A stretch of DNA of 64,000 nucleotides, from positions 1 to 64,000 of the forward strand of contig NZ_BOMS01000060.1 of assembly GCF_016862315.1 (NCBI RefSeq), given 5' to 3'. Positions 33,176 through 41,637 of this stretch are shown piece after piece. Position 1 is the stretch's first letter. Every line of letters begins with the position of its first letter. The notes beneath the pieces are model-generated. The model ran no database searches. It worked only from the letters and a program-made list of their open reading frames with translations, and was not told where the DNA came from. Origin of the DNA: Actinoplanes palleronii (GTDB lineage: Bacteria > Actinomycetota > Actinomycetes > Mycobacteriales > Micromonosporaceae). Both the position numbers and the translations under genes were made by a program.

Positions 33176-34189
33176 ATGACAGGCGGTTCTGTTCGTGGCC
33201 CCGGCACGCCGGGTGCGGACGTGCCCGTCCACGTCGAACTGCGCACCACCGACGTGGAGGAGGCCCGCGCCTTCTGTCGCAAGCTGTACTACGACCCACT
33301 GCGGATCGAACCGGTCGGTGACCCCGGCCGGTTCGATTTCCGCGCGGACGTCGTCGAGCTCGGGCCGATCACGGTCGGCGAGGTCGGCTACGGCACCGAC
33401 ATCAGGATCTCCTCCGGTGGTCTGGAGACGGCCTACCACGTGCTGGCGCCGCTGACCGGGATGCTGCGGTCCCGGCACCGGGGCACGGTGGTGCTCGCCG
33501 ATCCGACCCGGGCCGTGGTCTACCGGCCGACCGGTGACATCGAGCTGGAGTGGCCCGGCACCTGCCGGCTGCTCAGCGTCAAGGTGGAACGCATCGCCCT
33601 GGAACGGGAACTCGACGCCGCCCTGGATCAGCGGGTGGTCTCGCCGTTGCCGCTGGGCGCCAGCTTCGACGTGGCCGACGGCCCGGGCCGGACCTGGGTG
33701 GCGCTGGTCCGGTTGCTGCTCGCCGAGCTGCGCGGGCCGGACGGGCTGGCCAGCCAGCCACGGATGGCGGCGCGCTGGCGGGACATGGTGGTGAGCGGGC
33801 TGGCGCTGACCGTCGAGCATCCGTACGGCGAGGAGCCGGCCGGGCTGCAGGGGCCGTACCGGCCGCGGACGGTGAAGCGGGCGCTGGACGTGATGCACGC
33901 CGAGCCGTGGCGGTCGTACACGACACGGGACCTGGCCAGCGTCGCCGGAGTCGGGATCCGGGTGCTGCAGGACGGGTTCCGGCAGCACGTCGGGATGTCG
34001 CCGATGACGTATCTGCGGCGGTTGCGCCTGGACGGGGTGCACGCCGAGCTGTCCCGGACCGACCCGGGCGGTGTCAGCGTGAGCGAGGTGGCGTACCGGT
34101 GGGGGTTCACCCATCTGGGGCGCTTCGCCGGCGCCTATCGCGAGCGGTTCGGCGTCCCGCCGTCCGCGACGCTGCGCGGCCGGGCCTGA
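33176..34189 (+). CDS. AraC-family transcriptional regulator
   Basis: A 337-residue activator. The N-terminal half is an AraC_binding_2-type sensor domain (TTDVEEARAFCRKLYYDPLR through YRPTGDIELEWPGTCRLLSV). The C-terminal half has two helix-turn-helix motifs: TTRDLASVAGVGIRVLQDGF and VSEVAYRWGFTHLGRFAGAY, with MSPMTYLRRLRLDGVHAELS between them. ATG 33176 lies 17 bp after the His-rich gene, so it may belong to the DUF4331 operon. A paralogue of the same domain order and similar sequence is at 50634-51599. The inducer is unknown. Confidence 0.9.
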   Translation: MTGGSVRGPGTPGADVPVHVELRTTDVEEARAFCRKLYYDPLRIEPVGDPGRFDFRADVVELGPITVGEVGYGTDIRISSGGLETAYHVLAPLTGMLRSRHRGTVVLADPTRAVVYRPTGDIELEWPGTCRLLSVKVERIALERELDAALDQRVVSPLPLGASFDVADGPGRTWVALVRLLLAELRGPDGLASQPRMAARWRDMVVSGLALTVEHPYGEEPAGLQGPYRPRTVKRALDVMHAEPWRSYTTRDLASVAGVGIRVLQDGFRQHVGMSPMTYLRRLRLDGVHAELSRTDPGGVSVSEVAYRWGFTHLGRFAGAYRERFGVPPSATLRGRA

Positions 34190-34193
34190 CCGG

Positions 34194-34348
34194 TGGCTGG
34201 CCCGCAGGGGTGTCTCCGGGCACCGGAGGAACCCCTGCGAACCAGCCAGGACCCGGGGGCGCGCCGTGGCCCGGGGTGGTCGCGGTCGTGCGCGAGACCA
34301 CCACGGGACGTGGCTTGTAGCCTACGGACGGGCGCCCGGTATTCGTAC
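34194..34348 (+). repeat. Dispersed composite element, modules A and B (copy 2)
   Basis: Module A 34194-34248 (TGGCTGGCCCGCAGGGGTGT to AACCCCTGCGAACCAGCCA) is joined by about 59 bp of spacer (GGGGGCGCGCCGTGGCCCGG and on) to module B at 34308-34348 (ACGTGGCTTGTAGCCTACGG...). Spacer and box match the copy at 23031-23182. It fills the gap between the 3' ends of the convergent AraC and glgC genes. Confidence 0.85.
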
Positions 34349-34367
34349 GATATGGGGTTTATCGGGT

Positions 34368-35600
34368 CTAGAGTTCGACCTTCTGGCCCTTGCCGATGAC
34401 GACCACGCCGCTGTCGCTCACCGTGTAGAGCTTGCGGTCGCGGTCCAGGTCGACGCCGATCTGGGCGCCCTCCGGGATGATCACGTTCTTGTCGATGATG
34501 GCGTTGCGGATCACCGAGCGGCGGCCGACCGAGACGCCCTCCATCAGGACCGAGCCCTCGACGTGCGCCCAGGAGTTCACCCGGACGTTCGGCGAGATGA
34601 TCGAGCGTTCGACCAGGGCGCCGGAGACCACCACGCCGGGGGAGATCATCGACTCGATGGCGCGGCCCTGGCGGTCGTCGTAGCCGTGGACGAACTTCGC
34701 CGGCGGCCACGAACCGTAGTTGGTGAAGATCGGCCACTCGTGGTTGTAGAGGTTGAAGATCGGCAGGGTGGCGATCAGGTCCATGTGGGCCTCGTAGAAC
34801 GAGTCCAGCGTCCCCACGTCCCGCCAGTAGCCGAGGTCGCGCTCGGTGCTGCCGGGGACGTCGTTGTCGCGGAAGTCGTAGACGTTCGCCTCGCCGCGCT
34901 CGACCAGCATCGGGATGATGTTGCCGCCCATGTCGTGCTTGCTGTCCGGGTTCTGCGCGTCGGCGGTGACCGCCTCGCAGAGCGCCCGGGCGGTGAAGAC
35001 GTAGTTGCCCATCGAGGCGTAGACCTCGTCCGGGGAGTCGGGCAGGCCCTGCGCGTCGCGGGGCTTCTCCCGGAAGGCGCTGATCTTCTTGCCGTCCGCG
35101 CCGACGTCGATCACGCCGAACTGGTCGGCCATGCTCAGCGGCTGGCGGATGCCGGCCACGGTGACCGCGGCGCCCGAGGCGATGTGGTCGTTGACCATCT
35201 GCTTCGGGTCCATGCGGTAGATGTGGTCGGCACCGAAGACGATGACGTAGTCCGGCGACTCGTCATTGATCAGGTTGAGGCTCTGGTAAATGGCATCGGC
35301 CGAGCCGGCGAACCAGCGCGGGCCGAGCCGCTGCTGCGCCGGTACCGGGGTGACGTAGTTGCCCAGCAGCGTGGACATCCGCCAGGTCTTGGAGATGTGC
35401 CGGTCCAGTGAGTGCGACTTGTACTGGGTCAGCACGACGATCTTGAGGTAGCCCGCGTTCGCGAGATTGGACAGGACGAAATCGATCATGCGGTAGATAC
35501 CACCGAACGGAACACCGGGTTTGGCCCGGTCCGCCGTGAGGGGCATCAGGCGCTTGCCTTCTCCACCAGCCAGAACGATCGCAAGCACCTTGACAGCCAT
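34368..35600 (-). CDS. glgC: Glucose-1-phosphate adenylyltransferase
   Basis: Makes ADP-glucose from glucose 1-phosphate and ATP, the committed step to glycogen (or to maltose-1-phosphate via GlgM in actinobacteria). 410 residues, normal length. Nucleotide-binding motif LAGGEGKRLMPLTADRAKP at the N-terminus, then VPFGGIYRMIDFVLSNLANA, HIYRMDPKQM, the substrate loop FREKPRDAQGL and a C-terminal left-handed beta-helix (SIISPNVRVNSWAHVEGSVL). Transcribed from the same strand and 58 bp downstream of a GGDEF-EAL gene, with no terminator between, so the two may share a transcript. There is no clear ribosome site before the ATG. Confidence 0.95.
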   Translation of the reverse strand: MAVKVLAIVLAGGEGKRLMPLTADRAKPGVPFGGIYRMIDFVLSNLANAGYLKIVVLTQYKSHSLDRHISKTWRMSTLLGNYVTPVPAQQRLGPRWFAGSADAIYQSLNLINDESPDYVIVFGADHIYRMDPKQMVNDHIASGAAVTVAGIRQPLSMADQFGVIDVGADGKKISAFREKPRDAQGLPDSPDEVYASMGNYVFTARALCEAVTADAQNPDSKHDMGGNIIPMLVERGEANVYDFRDNDVPGSTERDLGYWRDVGTLDSFYEAHMDLIATLPIFNLYNHEWPIFTNYGSWPPAKFVHGYDDRQGRAIESMISPGVVVSGALVERSIISPNVRVNSWAHVEGSVLMEGVSVGRRSVIRNAIIDKNVIIPEGAQIGVDLDRDRKLYTVSDSGVVVIGKGQKVEL

Positions 35601-35658
35601 GGCAAGGACGCTAATATCCCGGCCTGCCGTTCGCCACCCAAAGGGTCACGAACTTTGG

Positions 35659-37947
35659 TCAAGCTGCCGTGGCGCTGCTCTCCCGGAGCAAGGTTTCGAT
35701 CACCTCAGGGGCCGCCGGACGCCCGAAATGATAGCCCTGCACGAGGTCGCAGCGGAGCTCCCGCAGCAGCCTGGCCTGCGCTTCCGTCTCCACACCCTCG
35801 GCAACGGTGACCAGGTCCCGGCTGTGCGCCAGGTCGAGGATGGCCCGGGTGAAACTGATTTCCCGCGGCGACGGCGGATCTTGGTGCCGGCTGATGAACG
35901 AACGGTCGATCTTGAGAATGTCCACCGGCAGCTCGTGCAGATAGGCCAGCGAGGAGTAGCCGGTCCCGAAGTCGTCGATCGCGATCCGGACACCGTGCTC
36001 GCGCAACCGGCCGAGCACCGGGGTGTCCGCGGCGTCGATCAGCACCGACTCGGTGATCTCCAGGACCAGCCCGGCCGGCGGCATCCCGGTCTCGGCCAGG
36101 ATGCCCAGCACGGTGTCGGCGAAGCCCGGGTCGCGCAGCTGGTAGGTGGAGACGTTCACGGTCACGTAGACGCCGTCCCGGCGGTACCAGCCGGCCGCCC
36201 GGGCGCAGGCCTCGCGCAGCGCCAGGACGCCGAGCTGACCGATCAGGCCGGTCTGCTCGGCGACCGGGATGAACACCACCGGAGGGATCAGCTCACCGTC
36301 GTGCCGCCAGCGCATCAGCGCCTCGGCGCCGGTCATCCGGCCGGTCATCGGGTCCACCACCGGCTGGTAGTGCAGGAACAACGAGCCGTCGGCGAGGGCC
36401 CGGCGCAGCCCGGCGGCGATCCGGGCCCGCTCGTTCTGCTCGGCGCGCAGCGTCTCGTCGAACCGTGCCAGGCAGGCTCCGCCCGCCTGTTTGGCCGCCC
36501 GCAGCGCGAGGTCCGCGTCACCGAGCACGGCCGTGGGCGAATTTCCCGGTACGGCCTCGGCCAGCCCGGCGCTGGCGGTCAGGTGGATCCGGCGGTCGTC
36601 CACGGTGACCGGCACGCCCGCGATGGTCTCCAGCACCCGCGCGGCAAGCTCGGCGCCCTGACCCGGATCGGTCAGCAGCAGGCCGAACTCGTCCCCGCCC
36701 AGCCGCGCCACCAGCACCGCCTCCGGCGCGAACAGCAGCAGCCGGCCGGCCAGCTGACGCAGCACCTCGTCGCCGACCGGATGCCCGTACGCGTCGTTGA
36801 CCTCCTTGAAGCCGTCCAGCGAGCAGAGCAGCAGGCTGTGCGGCCGGTCCCGGACGGCCGGGTGGGCCAGCTGCTCGAAGAACAGGTCCCGGTTCGCCAG
36901 CCCGGTCAGCGCGTCGTGCCCGGCCCGGTACTGCAGCCGCCGCTGCAACGCGGCCTGCTCGTCTATCGCGGTCCGCAGGTCGGCGGCGCGGTCGTCGGAG
37001 CTGCGCGCGTGCCGCTGGGCGATCCGGGCCAGCAGCGAGATCCGGACCAGCAGCAGCCCGCACAGCGCCGAGACGAGCAGCGCCGGCACGATCGTCGCCG
37101 CGGCCGTCCCGTCCCGGCTGATCAGGCCGCCGGCGATCGGCAGCAGCGGGCAGAGCACCGCGGTGGCGACGATCCCGGCCAGCTTGCCCCGGCTGAGCGG
37201 GCGGCCGGTGGTGGTCTCGACGGCGCCGAGGGCGGCCGCGCCGGGGTGCAGCGCGGCCGCGGTGGCCAGCACCCCGGCGAACTGGATGAACAGGTAGGAG
37301 CCGCCGCCGGGCAGGAACGGGGCGGTGCCGGTGCCGTTGGTGGCCGCGTACAGCAGGTGGCCGCCGAGCAGGCTCGCGCCGGACGCGCCGAGCAGCCGGG
37401 CCGAGGTGCGCCGGGTGGTCAGGCTCCGCAGGGTGGTGGCCAGCAGGATCATGTCGAGCAGGCCGTAGAACGCCGCCATGACCTTGTCGACCTGCTGGTA
37501 GCCGGGGTCGCCGAGGTACGGCAGCACGACGAAGGACCAGGCCACCATGCCCAGGCCGACGACCACCGAGCCGGCCTCGACGCCCAGCTCGGCCAGGCTG
37601 CCGGACCGGCGGCGGCGGGTCAGCAGCAGGGCCGCGGCGGCGGCGAAGACGTACAGCGGGACCAGTGACATCCCGGACGGGGTGTTCGCCGGTGCGATCG
37701 GGCCCAGCGTCCAGAACGCCGCCGCCAGCACCCCGGCGGCGCGGGACGCGGTGAGCAGCCACCAGCCGAGCCGGGCGCCGGGTGCCGGGCGGGTCAGCGC
37801 CCGCAGGGTGACCGCTATCCCGGTGATCTGGATCGCGAAGAAGACCGGTCCGCCGGCGGTGCCCGCGGTGAGCTGGGTGGCCGTGACGGCCAGCGCGCCG
37901 ATCACCAGGGCGTACTGCCACGTCGCGATCCTGCTCCGGTTCTGCAC
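35659..37947 (-). CDS. Membrane GGDEF-EAL protein (c-di-GMP turnover)
   Basis: A 762-residue protein. The N-terminal ~300 residues form eight or so membrane helices (WQYALVIGALAVTATQLTAG and on). A GGDEF domain follows with an intact GGDEF (417-421) in LVARLGGDEFGLLL, but the product-inhibition site (RxxD five residues upstream) is absent (APEA). The EAL domain has EALMRW (Glu542), NVSTYQL, LEITESV, DDFGTGYSSLAYLHELPVDI, LKIDRSF and VAEGVETEAQA, so the phosphodiesterase residues look complete. Both activities are therefore possible; the missing I-site favours an unrestrained or regulatory GGDEF. It sits between glgC (58 bp downstream) and the divergent glgA, an unusual position. Confidence 0.9.
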   Translation of the reverse strand: MQNRSRIATWQYALVIGALAVTATQLTAGTAGGPVFFAIQITGIAVTLRALTRPAPGARLGWWLLTASRAAGVLAAAFWTLGPIAPANTPSGMSLVPLYVFAAAAALLLTRRRRSGSLAELGVEAGSVVVGLGMVAWSFVVLPYLGDPGYQQVDKVMAAFYGLLDMILLATTLRSLTTRRTSARLLGASGASLLGGHLLYAATNGTGTAPFLPGGGSYLFIQFAGVLATAAALHPGAAALGAVETTTGRPLSRGKLAGIVATAVLCPLLPIAGGLISRDGTAAATIVPALLVSALCGLLLVRISLLARIAQRHARSSDDRAADLRTAIDEQAALQRRLQYRAGHDALTGLANRDLFFEQLAHPAVRDRPHSLLLCSLDGFKEVNDAYGHPVGDEVLRQLAGRLLLFAPEAVLVARLGGDEFGLLLTDPGQGAELAARVLETIAGVPVTVDDRRIHLTASAGLAEAVPGNSPTAVLGDADLALRAAKQAGGACLARFDETLRAEQNERARIAAGLRRALADGSLFLHYQPVVDPMTGRMTGAEALMRWRHDGELIPPVVFIPVAEQTGLIGQLGVLALREACARAAGWYRRDGVYVTVNVSTYQLRDPGFADTVLGILAETGMPPAGLVLEITESVLIDAADTPVLGRLREHGVRIAIDDFGTGYSSLAYLHELPVDILKIDRSFISRHQDPPSPREISFTRAILDLAHSRDLVTVAEGVETEAQARLLRELRCDLVQGYHFGRPAAPEVIETLLRESSATAA

Positions 37948-38024
37948 CGCTCCATCACAGCCGGGAGCGGTTGCGGCCGGGTAGCAGAGGGCGCTCGCCC
38001 GGGTTGCGGGCTATCCTGCGTGGC

Positions 38025-39230
38025 GTGGCCGACGCTTCGAGTCTCCGTGTGGACCTGCTCACCCGTGAATACCCGCCGGAGGTGTACGGCGGCGCCGGGG
38101 TGCACCTGGAATACCTCGCCAGGGATCTGCGACGGCTCACCGACGTGCGGGTGCACTGCTTCGGCGCGCCGCGCACCGAGGAGGGCGTGACGGCGTACCC
38201 GGAACCGGCCGAGCTGGCCGGGGCGAACGCCGCGCTGCGCACCATGGGGGTGAACCTGGCGATGGCGTCCGGCTGCGAGGGCGCGAGCGTGGTGCACAGC
38301 CACACCTGGTACGCGAACTTCGCCGGGCACACCGCGAAACTGCTGCACGGCGTGCCGCACGTGGTGACCACGCACAGCCTGGAGCCGTTGCGGCCGTGGA
38401 AGGCCGAGCAGCTCGGCGGTGGGTACGCGCTGTCGTCGTTCTGCGAGCGGACCGCGATCGAGCACGCCGACGCGATCATCGCGGTCTCCGGCGGGATGCG
38501 GCGCGACGTGCTCAAGGCGTACCCGTCGGTGCACCCGGACCGGATCCACGTGGTCTACAACGGCATCGACACGGCGTTGTACGCCCCCGATCACGGGACG
38601 GATGTCGTCGACCGGCTCGGCATCGACCGCAACCGGCCCAGCGTGGTCTTCGTCGGGCGGATCACCCGGCAGAAGGGCCTGCCGTACCTGATGCGGGCCT
38701 GCCACGACCTGCCCGCCGACACCCAGATCATCCTGCTGGCCGGCGCGCCGGACACCCCGGAGATCGCCGCCGAGGTCGCCGCGCTCGCCGCCGACCTGCG
38801 CGCCGCCCGGGACCCGGACGGCGTCGTCTGGGTCTCCGAGATGCTGCCCAAGCACGAGGTCATCCAGGTGCTCACGCACGCCACGGTGTTCGTCTGCCCG
38901 TCCGTCTACGAGCCGATGGGCATCGTCAACCTGGAGGCGATGGCCTGCGAGACCGCTGTCGTCGCCACCGCCACCGGCGGCATCCCCGAGGTGGTCGCGG
39001 ACGGCGAGACCGGCCTGCTGGTCCCGATCGAGCAGGTCGAGGACGGCACCGGCACCCCGGTGCACCCGGAGAAGTTCGTCGCCGACCTGGCCGCCACCCT
39101 CACCAAGGTCCTGCGCGACCCGCAGCTCGCCGAGCAGATGGGCAAGGCCGGGCGTCGCCGGGCGGTGGAACACTTCAGCTGGGCGCGGATCGCCGAGGAC
39201 ACCCTGAACGTGTACCGGTCGGTGCTGTGA
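38025..39230 (+). CDS. glgA: GT4 glycogen/maltose-1-phosphate synthase, GlgA/GlgM
   Basis: A 401-residue GT4 enzyme of the short actinobacterial type. In mycobacteria this protein (GlgM) makes alpha-maltose 1-phosphate from ADP-glucose and glucose 1-phosphate; it was first called glycogen synthase. Motifs: LLTREYPPEVYGGAGVHLEY (donor-binding KxGG-like loop), VVHSHTWYANFAGH, VFVGRITRQKGLPYLMRACH and the E-x7-E element CPSVYEPMGIVNLEAMACET. GTG 38025 is taken as start. It is divergent from the GGDEF-EAL gene and coupled by a 4-bp overlap to the glycoside-hydrolase-like gene downstream. Its partner GlgC is encoded 2.4 kb away on the other strand. Confidence 0.93.
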   Translation: MADASSLRVDLLTREYPPEVYGGAGVHLEYLARDLRRLTDVRVHCFGAPRTEEGVTAYPEPAELAGANAALRTMGVNLAMASGCEGASVVHSHTWYANFAGHTAKLLHGVPHVVTTHSLEPLRPWKAEQLGGGYALSSFCERTAIEHADAIIAVSGGMRRDVLKAYPSVHPDRIHVVYNGIDTALYAPDHGTDVVDRLGIDRNRPSVVFVGRITRQKGLPYLMRACHDLPADTQIILLAGAPDTPEIAAEVAALAADLRAARDPDGVVWVSEMLPKHEVIQVLTHATVFVCPSVYEPMGIVNLEAMACETAVVATATGGIPEVVADGETGLLVPIEQVEDGTGTPVHPEKFVADLAATLTKVLRDPQLAEQMGKAGRRRAVEHFSWARIAEDTLNVYRSVL

Positions 39231-40852
39231 CGGCCGCTCAACGGCTGCGTCTGGGACTCCTGCTCTCGGTGGTGCTGGTCGCCGCGCTGGCCGTCGGCGC
39301 GGGGCTGGTGCGTGCCGCGTTCTACACCGAGCCCGCCGCCGGCGCGGCGGGTACGACGCCGCAGGCCGCCGGCCAGGTCATCCCGGCCGGCACCACCGGG
39401 CAGTGCGCCGGGCAGCCGGCCACCGCCACCCGGGAGCTGCGCGGGATGTGGCTGACCACGGTCTACAACATCGACTTCCCCAGCAAGCAGGGGCTCGGCG
39501 AGGCCCAGGTCAAGGCGGAGTACCTGAAGTGGCTCGACCTCGCGGTCGCGCAGAACCACAACGCGATCTTCGTGCACGTGCGGCCGAGCGGTGACGCGTT
39601 CTGGCCGTCGGCGTACGCGCCGTGGTCGAACTGGCTCACCGGCCGGCTCGACGGGAAGTCACCCGGCTGGGACCCGATGGAGTTCATGGTCGCCGAGGCG
39701 CACGCCCGGGGGCTGGAGTTCCACGCGTGGTTCAACCCGTACCGGGGCACCCAGCCGGCGCCCAGCGGCGCGGGGACCGATCTGAAGAAGCTCGCGCCGA
39801 ACCACCCGCTGCGGCTGCACCCGGAGTGGCGGATCGCCTACCCGGCCAAGAGCGAGCAGGGCCGGCTCTACTTCGACCCGGGCATCCCGGCGGCACGCAA
39901 GTTCGTCGAGGACTCGATGCTGGAGGCGGTGCAGAAGTACGACGTCGACGGCGTGCACTTCGACGACTTCTTCTACCCGTACCCGGAGGAGGGCCAGGAC
40001 TTCCCGGACAAGGCCAGCTTCGCCAAGTACGGCGCCGGCAAGTCGAAGGGCGACTGGCGCCGGGACAACGTGAACGTGCTGGTCCGGGAGATGCACGAGC
40101 GGTTGCAGGCGCTGAAGCCGTGGGTGAGCTTCGGGATCAGCCCGTTCGGGATCTGGCGCAACAAGTCCTCGGACGCCGGCGGGTCGGCGACCAACGGGCT
40201 GGAGAGCTACGACGCCATCTACGCCGACACCCGCACCTGGGTGCGGGAGGGCTGGCTGGACTACATCGTGCCGCAGCTGTACTGGACGATCGGCTTCTCC
40301 AAGGCCGACTACGCCAAGGCGCTGCCGTGGTGGGTGCAGACGGTCAAGGGCACCAAGGTGCAGCTCTACATCGGCATGGGTGACTACCGGGTGGGTGAGA
40401 AGGGCGACTGGAGCGATCCGGCCGCGCTCGACCGGCAGATGGCCCTGAACCGGAAGTACGGCGTGCAGGGTGAGGTGCACTTCAGCGCGGCGTCGGTGCG
40501 GGACGACAAGCGCGGGGCGATCAGCCGGTACCGCAAGGCGTACTACGCGTCGCCGGCGCTGCCGCCCCGGATGGACCGGCGGGTGGCGCCCGCTCCGCCC
40601 ACGCCGCAGCTCACCGCGGGGTTGCGGGGCACGTCCGGTCAGCTGGTGCTGACCGCTGCCGGGCTCGCGTCGACGAACTGGGCGCTGTACCGGACCACCG
40701 GCGGGCCGGCGACGCTGGTGTCCACCGGGCGGGCCGGCGCGGAGATCACCGATCCGCATCCGGCGGCGAACGCCACGTACTGCTTGAGCGCGGTGGACCG
40801 GTCCGGGAACGAGAGCCCACTCAGCGCCGGCTACGCCGCCCCGGCAGCCTGA
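39227..40852 (+). CDS. GHL10/DUF187 family glycoside hydrolase-like protein
   Basis: A 541-residue exported protein. An N-terminal membrane segment (RLGLLLSVVLVAALAVGAGL) is a signal or anchor. The catalytic (beta/alpha)8 domain of the GHL10 (PF02638) group starts ELRGMWLTTVYNIDFPSKQG and includes NAIFVHVRPSGDAFWPS, GLEFHAWFNPYRG, DGVHFDDFFYPYP (catalytic-type acidic residues), KPWVSFGISPFGIW and YIVPQLYWTIGF. The C-terminal ~90 residues look like a fibronectin-like strand domain (GTSGQLVLTAAGLAST). GHL10 enzymes are thought to cleave peptidoglycan-type glycan chains lacking stem peptides. Coupling to glgA (GTGA overlap) is unexpected and may be only transcriptional convenience. Confidence 0.88.
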   Translation: MTAAQRLRLGLLLSVVLVAALAVGAGLVRAAFYTEPAAGAAGTTPQAAGQVIPAGTTGQCAGQPATATRELRGMWLTTVYNIDFPSKQGLGEAQVKAEYLKWLDLAVAQNHNAIFVHVRPSGDAFWPSAYAPWSNWLTGRLDGKSPGWDPMEFMVAEAHARGLEFHAWFNPYRGTQPAPSGAGTDLKKLAPNHPLRLHPEWRIAYPAKSEQGRLYFDPGIPAARKFVEDSMLEAVQKYDVDGVHFDDFFYPYPEEGQDFPDKASFAKYGAGKSKGDWRRDNVNVLVREMHERLQALKPWVSFGISPFGIWRNKSSDAGGSATNGLESYDAIYADTRTWVREGWLDYIVPQLYWTIGFSKADYAKALPWWVQTVKGTKVQLYIGMGDYRVGEKGDWSDPAALDRQMALNRKYGVQGEVHFSAASVRDDKRGAISRYRKAYYASPALPPRMDRRVAPAPPTPQLTAGLRGTSGQLVLTAAGLASTNWALYRTTGGPATLVSTGRAGAEITDPHPAANATYCLSAVDRSGNESPLSAGYAAPAA

Positions 40853-40861
40853 AACCTTTGA

Positions 40862-40995
40862 GCGCACGTCCGTAGGCTACGAGCCACGTCCCGGGCCATT
40901 ATCGCGTGCTTGAGGGCCGCCAGAGCCAGCTGACCCCGCGCGGCTGGTCGTGGGGGCCCTTGTGGCGGGTGGATGACGGCGCTGAGAGCCAGCCG
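40862..40995 (-). repeat. Dispersed composite element, reversed (copy 3)
   Basis: Module B in reverse (40862-40890, GCGCACGTCCGTAGGCTACG...) is followed after 50 bp by a degenerate module A hairpin (40941-40995, CGGCTGGTCG to AGAGCCAGCCG). The spacer has diverged more than in copies 1, 2 and 4. It lies between the 3' ends of the convergent genes ending at 40852 and 41071. Confidence 0.7.
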
Positions 40996-41070
40996 GGGCC
41001 GTGACGGGTGGCCCCCACCGCCCGCCTGGCAGCCGGACCCGGGCAGCTCGGGGCACCAGCCCGGGTCGGT

Positions 41071-41460
41071 TCAGGCGACCTCGCAGTAGACCGGCGTGCC
41101 CGGCCTGGCCAGAGCGGCGACCTCGGTGAGCATCTCCTCGGCCAGCTCGGGGTCGATGTCCTCATCATCCGCGGCCCGCAGCGCGAGCCAGCGCTCGGCC
41201 AGGTCGGCGAGCGCGGCGGCATCCGCGCCGGCGAGGGCGGCGGTCAGCTCCGCCGAGAGGCGGAGCACGACCGGGCCGTCCTCGTCGCCGAGGTCCTCTG
41301 CTCCGGCGACCGCGTCGAGGTCGCTGCCGAGCAGCAGCCCCTCCCACTCCTCGAGCGACGCGAAGATGTCGAAGTTGCCGTACTCGAGGGCGTCGTCGCC
41401 GGGCCCGAGGGCCGCGGCCGCGTCGTCCGAGGCGGCGTAGAAGCTGATGATCGTGCTCAC
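41071..41460 (-). CDS. Acidic hypothetical protein, 129 aa
   Basis: Begins STIISFYAASDDAAAALGPG, a beta-strand start, followed by an Asp/Glu/Ala/Leu-rich acidic body (WEGLLLGSDLDAVAGAEDLG, LAERWLALRAADDEDIDPEL) and a C-terminal strand GTPVYCEVA. No signal peptide or membrane segment; overall strongly acidic. The pattern recalls short immunity-like or DUF1877-type proteins, but I cannot assign it. Its coding bias is normal. It has no obvious operon partners; the gene upstream on the same strand (ABC-F) is separated by 177 bp with a hairpin at 41577-41627. Confidence 0.68.
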   Translation of the reverse strand: MSTIISFYAASDDAAAALGPGDDALEYGNFDIFASLEEWEGLLLGSDLDAVAGAEDLGDEDGPVVLRLSAELTAALAGADAAALADLAERWLALRAADDEDIDPELAEEMLTEVAALARPGTPVYCEVA

Positions 41461-41576
41461 CGTGCCAACCTAGGCCGCGGCCCGGCTCAGCGCAGGCGGT
41501 CCGCTTCCGCCCAACCCTTTTCCGGTACGGACACGGAGCGGCCGGGGTCTGGACCGGGGCGCGGCCCGGGCCCCGG

Positions 41577-41627
41577 GCTGGTCGTCAGGGGTGTCTCGAG
41601 GGTGGTGAGGCACCCCTGACAACCAGC
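41577..41627. repeat. Solo module A hairpin downstream of ABC-F gene
   Basis: GCTGGTCGTCAGGGGTGTCT and its near complement GGCACCCCTGACAACCAGC form a long stem with a roughly 10-nt loop. It ends 10 bp before the ABC-F stop (41638), where it could act as a terminator, and shows no module B within 150 bp. Confidence 0.8.
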
Positions 41628-41637
41628 CGGTAGCGGG

